NCBI GenBank assembly: GCA_963701015.1
Contig: OY969556.1
Span: 3,968,001-4,032,000 of the forward strand
Length of the DNA: 64,000 nucleotides
Reading direction: 5' to 3'
Source: MFD09286-c1 sp963701015
Lineage (GTDB): Bacteria; Bacteroidota; Bacteroidia; Bacteroidales; DTGW01
Shown: positions 8,865 to 17,800 of the stretch, piece by piece
How the letters are laid out: each line of letters begins with the position of its first letter
Position numbering within the stretch: position 1 is the stretch's first letter
Notes under the pieces: generated by a model
Told to the model about the DNA's origin: nothing
Databases searched by the model: none
The model's input: the letters and a program-made list of their open reading frames with translations, nothing else
Translations under genes and position numbers: made by a program

Positions 8865-11800
8865 TTATTTCATAATAGTAATTGTTCCATACAAGGGCTT
8901 TTCACTTGGTATAGTAATTATATAGTAATAAGTTCCGGTTGGCAATGTTTTTCTGTTATATACACCATGCCATCCTTGTGCGTCTGAGTTAACATAACCT
9001 TTCTGTGAAAATACCTTTTCTCCCCAACGATTAAATACTTCTACAAGCATATCCGGATAGAATTCGGCGTGAGGGATATACCAGTAATCATTTCTGCCAT
9101 CACCGTTTGGTGTGAATACATTAAAGGGAACTACCGGATTTTCAACATGTAATATTGTAGTATCCCATTCAGTACAGTTGTCAGCTGTTGTTCCCTGGAA
9201 ATATAAGTAGCCAATATCACCAGTTAAATTCTCTGGTATGTTTATTTCTACTGTTCTTGATGAAGTGTCTCCAACAATTATATTTGTATTTCCGTACCAA
9301 TGCCAGTAATATTTGCTATAAACTCCTGTACCGCCAATTAATGGGACAATAATATGTCCGCCATGCGAAATGGTATCGTATGAAGGTAATGAAACCCCAT
9401 TTGAAGGGTGATATGCAATTACAACAGTATCACTTGCATGACAACGCCCTTTATAATTAACAGTTAATATAAAAGTGTGTGAGATTACAAGGTATCTGTC
9501 AGGCAAAGTGTCTATAACAATAGCATTTAGAGTTGTACTAGTGCCATAAACAAAATCATTGACAGGTGTCCAGGTATACATAAACATTGGATCAATTTCA
9601 TTTGATATGGTTTTGGCTGACCCACGCATTATATAACCTCCTTCGTTGGTTGTCCTGTCACGACAAATAATTGTATCTGGTCCCGCATTTACAATAAGTT
9701 TATCAGGCATAGGAATTTGGATATATTTATTGTTAATACAACCATTTTTATCAGTCACAGAAATTTGATAAGCTCCAGAATCCAGTTTCCATGAAATCGT
9801 TTTAATGGAGGAATCTGTTAATGTTGAATTATATTTAGGGTCGGACCAGTTAAATATAATCGGGTAACTACCGTGAATTTTGGAAAGTTCAATATTCCCC
9901 AATGTGTCGCATGATGCAGGAGTAACTGTAGTATCAAATTTTACACTATCGGAAGAATTCATTGTAATAATTTGTGTTGCATGGCAATTGGCGCTATCAG
10001 TAACACTTAATGTAAATAATCCTGTTACAAGTGTTGAGTCGATAAAATGATTATCATAAATTGTGTTTATTTCTTCATTGGCCGGATTATTTATCCAAAA
10101 ATAGGTAAACCCTGGTTTCCCGGTAAAGTATATGGAATCAACCCCACTTATAGTGCATTTAGCCAACGTGAGAATGGAATTATTTATTGTAACAGTATCT
10201 TTAGAAGGAACATTATACAATAATTTATTGTTGCAATTTGCACTGTCCTTTATATATATTGAATATGTGCCAAGTGAAACATTCGAAAGTGTATCATAAA
10301 TATATGAATTTGTAAGGACATTATAGGGTTTTACCAATGCGGCTGAATCACCTTTAAACCATTCTATTTTATAAGGGGCGGTTCCTGAAGTAATTTCGGC
10401 CTGTAAAATTCCATCATTTGTATTTTGGCACGAAGGCATTTGCAAGAGATCGAATTTTGCAGTTATAGTTGTATCGCCTCCAATATTTATTGAAGTATCA
10501 ATATAACAACCCAGCGAATCGATCAATTGAAGTTTATAGTTGCCAGGTAATAAATGGGCTGTAATTATTGAATCTTTTGTATAAATTGAAGTATTTGTTC
10601 CTAATGAATCAAATACAAACCTATAACCCGGAATACCACTGGCAATTTTAGCACTGAATATTCCATCTTTGGTACAAGTTGCATTTGTTCTGGACCATTT
10701 GCTAATAGTGAAAGTATCAAGGGCAGCAATATGGATATTTGTTATACTATCAATACAATTATCAGCATCCTTTACAATAACGCTATAATTCCCAGATAAT
10801 AAATTTAATGCATAAGAAGTGTCTGGAATAGAAGATTGCGACCATATATAATGAATTGGATTTTTGCCAGTTACGCTTATTTGAATAGAACCGGTTCCTA
10901 AACCTGTATTACATAATGACATAGAACTTTTTGTACCTAAAATTTTCATTGGAGTATAAGTTAGGCTATCTTCAAATTGATATGAACAATTAAAAGTGTC
11001 AGTGACCAATACTCTATAATTTCCAGCAGGAACATTTATTAAATTAGCAGTATAACTTAAAGTATCTAAAGTATTTTTTAAGTTTACCCAACCATAGCTA
11101 TAAGGTTTTTTGCCTCCGGAAGCATTAGAAAATATATTACCTTTGGCTGTATCTGTGCAAGCGGGCTCATCTTCTGTAAATGCTACAGAAATAGGTTTTA
11201 CAATAGTTTTAACAACAGTATCTTTTCTGAAAATTTTACCTTCTGCATCTTTTACTACTATATGATATGTACCTGAATCTGGAATATTTTTAAATAATGA
11301 ATCAGTTTGAATTTGATTGTAACCATAAGTTGGATTCGAAATTTTATAAATAACCGGTAGAACAGCATTTAAAGTTCCAAACTTTATAATTCCAGGATTA
11401 CCCAAACATGTAATATCAGTTATATTAATTGTCACCTTTAATACAGTATCTTGTTTTACAATTGCAGTACTATTGGTTGTACAGGAATTTGCGTCAGTAA
11501 CTGTAACATTAAAAGTATCAGCTTTAAGACCAGTAATTACATTACTTGCAGAAGACCCAATTAAACCGCCATTTGAAACATAGCTATATGTGTATGCACC
11601 TGTTCCTCCTTCGGCATATATAGTCATTGTTCCTGTAGGACCACTACTTGCATGAGTAGTATTGATGCTGTCGATAACTAATTTAGTAGCAGCTTCAATT
11701 GTAACATTTTGGTGTACAGTGTCGAATTTATCAATAACAACAATTTTGTATACACCAGGTGTAAGTCCAGAATAAGTTTTAGTTGTAATAGTATCTGCAA

Positions 11801-14800
11801 TAGTCTTGGTTATTAAATTATCAATGGAATAAATATAAGGTTTATTACCAGATACTATTGAAATTCTTAGCTTCCCATCATTGTTCCCATAACATGATTC
11901 TGCAGTTGAATCAATATGTAATATTAAAGGCAATTTAGCCAATATAAATGCATTCTTTTTTACAATGCAACCTCCAACATCTTTAACAGCAACCTGATAA
12001 GTTGAGTCACCAATTAATCCAAATACTATATTTTGATTAGAATAATAAGTTCCGTTTGAAATTGAATAAACATAAGAAATACCGGTATAACCGCCTGAGG
12101 CATTAATTGTTAAACTTCCGTTAGGTATAACATTCGTTTGATTTGTGGCAATTATAGTATCAATTTTCAAAGCTGAAGCCGGTTGAGTAATATTAAATAT
12201 TGGAGTTTGCTTGATATTGCCAAATTTATCGGTCACCCTTATCCTATATAAACCAACCTTCAAAGAGCTAAATATGTGTGATGTTTTGCTGGTAGTAAAT
12301 GACATATAAGTAGCACCCGTTAATTCGTAAAAATAAGGACCTATTCCTGACAATACTATTGCAGTAACAGAACCTGTTGTATCATTAAAGCATGCAACGT
12401 TTACAGGTGTAGAATTGTCAATTTTCAATAAAGAATTATTATAAACAGTAATTATAGAATCAGGTGCATTACACCCATTTCCATCTTTAACTTTGACCAA
12501 ATAATCAGCAGCTTTAAGTAAACTATATGTATGTGGTAGCGGAATATACCCGGCACCAGATCCTGTATCAACCAATAATACGCCAGTACCTCCGGTAGCT
12601 GTAACTGTAATGCTCCCATCTGTGGAACTGCCATTACTTGCATTGGTTACCGTATAAACTGGAAGTATAGCAGTGGGTTCACTAATTGTCAAAATACTTA
12701 AATCTGAAGTAAAATGTGCATCTACAACTTTAACTACATAAGACCCTGTATCCAGAGCCATTGTATCAGCTAATGGAATATTAACACCCCATTTGGTAAT
12801 TGTTAAAGTATATGGAGCAGTTCCTCCCGAAACAGACGTATGAATTTGGCCATTTTTCCCACCGTTACATGTTACATTAACTTTAGTAGCAGTAAGGCTT
12901 ACTCCAGCAGTATCAATAATACTAAACTGCAATGAATCCTGACAATTCATACCATCCTTTACATGCGACATATATAAACCGGCTGAGAGGTTAGTAAATT
13001 TATTGTTCAGTTTTGGCAAACTATCAGTTAACCAATACATTAACGAGCCAGTTCCTCCCGATGCAATAATAGTTGCGGTTCCTTTAATAATGCCATCAAC
13101 TTTTGTTTTCAAAATTGCGGCTATAGAAACTTTAGTTGGCTGGGTAATAGTTGCCGTTGTGTCCAATTCGCAGCCTAATGAGTCTTTAATTGCTATTGCA
13201 TATCCTACTTTTGCAGCAAGACCAATAAAAATGCTATCTGTTGTGACAGCGCCTCCATCGAGTGAAAAGTTTTTAGTTCCGGTTCCACCTGAAGAATGAA
13301 TTACAATTTTACCGCTTAAATCGCCATTACATCCGTTAACATTAGTAATTGCCAATGTAGTTTTAATTGCAACAGGTTGTTTTATTTTAACTATACCATA
13401 ATGTATTTTCTGACATCCGGCATCTTTCACATACACATCATAACTTCCTGCTTTTAAACCAGTGAATACTGAATCGGTTTGATATTTTCCAGCAACATCA
13501 CCATGAATACTGAATAATATTGGGGTTGCCCCACCTTTTACATGAATAGTAATACTTCCAATTGAATCGCCATTACAAACCAGGTTTGTAGAATCAACCG
13601 ATTTAATAACTAAAGTTGCAGGTTCTGAAATTGTAAAAGTATCCGATTTTGCAGGAGTACATCCTTTAGGATCTGTAATTGTTACATAATATTTTGCAAC
13701 TTTTAAGCCGGTAAATAAACCAGTACCGTTTGTTGTTACCAAATGTAAGGGCAATGAATCCAATGTATAGGTCAATCCTGGATTGCCACCAGAAGTTATA
13801 ATTGTAACTTTACCATCAGCCGGTCCACTTGCACAAGTTATATCAGTTGAAGTTTGTGAAGTAATTTTTAGTGAATCGGGCTCATTAATTTTAATAGTTG
13901 AATCCAGCTCACACGAACTAGTATCTTTAATTGAAATAATATAGTTTCCTCCACTTAATGTATTAAAAATTCCTGTTGTATTGTAAGTTGCCCAGTTATC
14001 AATACTATATGATTTTGGACCACGACCACCAGTTGCAGAAACAACTATAGAACCATTTTTTGCATTAAAGCAAGTTACATCTGTTAATGTAATTGTTGGT
14101 GTTATTGCATTTGGTTCATCAATAGGTATAGGAAAAACAAATGGATAAAAATCTCTTCGTTCTTCACAATTATTTTTATCTTTTATAACTAGATAATATG
14201 AACCAATTGATAAGTTTGAGAATAAATTTTGTGGTTGAAAAGTTTTTCCACTATCTTTTGAATATGTGTAAGGTGAAACTCCTCCGGAAGCCAATATCTC
14301 AATTGCACCATCATTGCCACCATGACATGTTATATCATTGGCAATAATATTATCGAAATTTATGAGACTAGGATCTCCAACAATAATATTTTGAACACTA
14401 TCAGAACAACCATTTGCATCGGATAATACTACAGTATAATCATTTGCGCCTGCAATATTTAAAAAGTTACCAGTGCCATTTGTTGATAGAATGGAGCCCG
14501 ATTCTTTTAAAACATATGTATAAGCAAGAGTTCCGCCGTTTGTGCCGGAAACCTTAATTGCTCCATCGCTATACCCATTACAAGTTGTGCTATCTGTTGT
14601 TATTGATCCCATTACTAAAGCTGCAGGTTCGGTAATCACCACAGGGTTAGAAGCATAAGAAGCGGTACAACCGTTGGCATCTTTAACCATAATGTTATAA
14701 CTACCCGGAGCAAGCGGGGAGAAAATATTGGAAGCCTGGTATGTAGTACCATTGTCTTTAGAATACTGGAGTACACCAGTACCCCCTGAAGCAGTAACGG

Positions 14801-17800
14801 TAATAGAACCATTGTTAGCGCCTTTACAAAGAACGTTAACTTTTGCAACACTTGAAATAGAAATAGCTGTTGCAGGTTCAGTAATTACCACAGGGTTTGA
14901 AGCATAAGAAGCAGTACACCCATTAGCATCTTTAACTTTGATGGTATAAGAACCGGCTGGAATATTAGAAAATATATTAGAAGCCTGGTAAGTAGTCCCA
15001 TTGTCTTTTGAATATTGAATAGCCCCGGTACCACCAGAAGCAGTAACTGTAATACTACCGGTAGATGAACCCTTACAAAGCACATTAACACTGGCTACGC
15101 TTGAAATAGAAACGGCAGTAGCAGGTTCGGTAATCACCACAGGGTTTGAAGCATAAGAAGCGGTACAACCGTTGGCATCCTTCACCATGATAGTATAACT
15201 GCCCGGAGCAAGCGAGGAGAAAATATTAGAAGCCTGGTATGTAGTACCATTGTCTTTTGAATATTGAATAGCCCCGGTACCACCTGAAGCAGTAACGGTG
15301 ATAGAACCATTATTAGCCCCTTTACAAAGTACATTAACACTGGCCACGCTTGAAATAGAAACAGCAGTGGCAGGTTCGGTAATCACCACAGGGTTTGAAG
15401 CATAAGAAGCGGTACAACCGTTGGCATCTTTAACCATAATGTTATAACTACCCGGAGCAAGTGGGGAGAAAATATTGGAAGCCTGGTATGTAGTACCATT
15501 GTCTTTTGAATACTGGAGAACACCAGTACCCCCTGAAGCAGTAACGGTAATAGAACCATTGTTAGCGCCTTTACAAAGAACGTTAATTTTTGCAACACTT
15601 GAAATAGAAATAGCTGTTGCAGGTTCAGTAATTACCACAGGGTTTGAAGCATAAGAAGCAGTACACCCATTAGCATCTTTAACTTTGATGGTATAAGAAC
15701 CGGCTGGAATATTAGAAAATATATTAGAAGCCTGGTAAGTAGTCCCATTGTCTTTTGAATATTGAATAGCCCCGGTACCACCAGAAGCAGTAACTGTAAT
15801 ACTACCGGTAGATGAACCCTTACAAAGCACATTAACACTGGCTACGCTTGAAATAGAAACGGCAGTAGCAGGTTCGGTAATCACCACAGGGTTTGAAGCA
15901 TAAGAAGCGGTACAACCGTTGGCATCCTTCACCATGATAGTATAACTGCCCGGAGCAAGCGAGGAGAAAATATTAGAAGCCTGGTATGTAGTACCATTGT
16001 CTTTTGAATATTGAATAGCCCCGGTACCACCTGAAGCAGTAACGGTGATAGAACCATTATTAGCCCCTTTACAAAGTACATTAACACTGGCCACGCTTGA
16101 AATAGAAACAGCAGTGGCAGGTTCGGTAATCACCACAGGGTTTGAAGCATAAGAAGCGGTACAACCGTTGGCATCTTTAACCATAATGTTATAACTACCC
16201 GGAGCAAGCGGGGAGAAAATATTGGAAGCCTGGTATGTAGTACCATTGTCTTTTGAATACTGGAGTACACCAGTACCCCCTGAAGCAGTAACGGTAATAG
16301 AACCATTGTTAGCGCCTTTACAAAGAACGTTAACTTTTGCAACACTTGAAATAGAAATAGCTGTTGCAGGTTCAGTAATTACCACAGGGTTTGAAGCATA
16401 AGAAGCAGTACACCCATTAGCATCTTTAACTTTGATGGTATAAGAACCGGCTGGAATATTAGAAAATATATTAGAAGCCTGGTAAGTAGTCCCATTGTCT
16501 TTTGAATATTGAATAGCCCCGGTACCACCAGAAGCAGTAACTGTAATACTACCGGTAGATGAACCCTTACAAAGCACATTAACACTGGCTACGCTTGAAA
16601 TAGAAACGGCAGTAGCAGGTTCGGTAATCACCACAGGGTTTGAAGCATAAGAAGCGGTACAACCGTTGGCATCCTTCACCATGATAGTATAACTGCCCGG
16701 AGCAAGCGAGGAGAAAATATTAGAAGCCTGGTATGTAGTACCATTGTCTTTTGAATATTGAATAGCCCCGGTACCACCTGAAGCAGTAACGGTGATAGAA
16801 CCATTATTAGCCCCTTTACAAAGTACATTAACACTGGCCACGCTTGAAATAGAAACAGCAGTGGCAGGTTCGGTAATCACCACAGGGTTTGAAGCATAAG
16901 AAGCGGTACAACCGTTGGCATCTTTAACCATAATGTTATAACTACCCGGAGCAAGCGGGGAGAAAATATTGGAAGCCTGGTACGTAGTTCCATTGTCTTT
17001 TGAATACTGGAGAACACCAGTACCCCCTGAAGCAGTAACGGTAATAGAACCATTGTTAGCGCCTTTACAAAGAACGTTAACTTTTGCAACACTTGAAATA
17101 GAAATAGCTGTTGCAGGTTCAGTAATTACCACAGGGTTTGAAGCATAAGAAGCAGTACACCCATTAGCATCTTTAACTTTGATGGTATAAGAACCGGCTG
17201 GAATATTAGAAAATATATTAGAAGCCTGGTAAGTAGTCCCATTGTCTTTTGAATATTGAATAGCCCCGGTACCACCAGAAGCAGTAACTGTAATACTACC
17301 GGTAGATGAACCCTTACAAAGCACATTAACACTGGCTACGCTTGAAATAGAAACGGCAGTAGCAGGTTCGGTAATCACCACAGGGTTTGAAGCATAAGAA
17401 GCGGTACAACCGTTGGCATCCTTCACCATGATAGTATAACTGCCCGGAGCAAGCGAGGAGAAAATATTAGAAGCCTGGTATGTAGTACCATTGTCTTTTG
17501 AATATTGAATAGCCCCGGTACCACCTGAAGCAGTAACGGTGATAGAACCATTATTAGCCCCTTTACAAAGTACATTAACACTGGCCACGCTTGAAATAGA
17601 AACAGCAGTGGCAGGTTCGGTAATCACCACAGGGTTTGAAGCATAAGAAGCGGTACAACCGTTGGCATCTTTAACCATAATGTTATAACTACCCGGAGCA
17701 AGCGGGGAGAAAATATTGGAAGCCTGGTATGTAGTACCATTGTCTTTAGAATACTGGAGTACACCAGTACCCCCTGAAGCAGTAACGGTAATAGAACCAT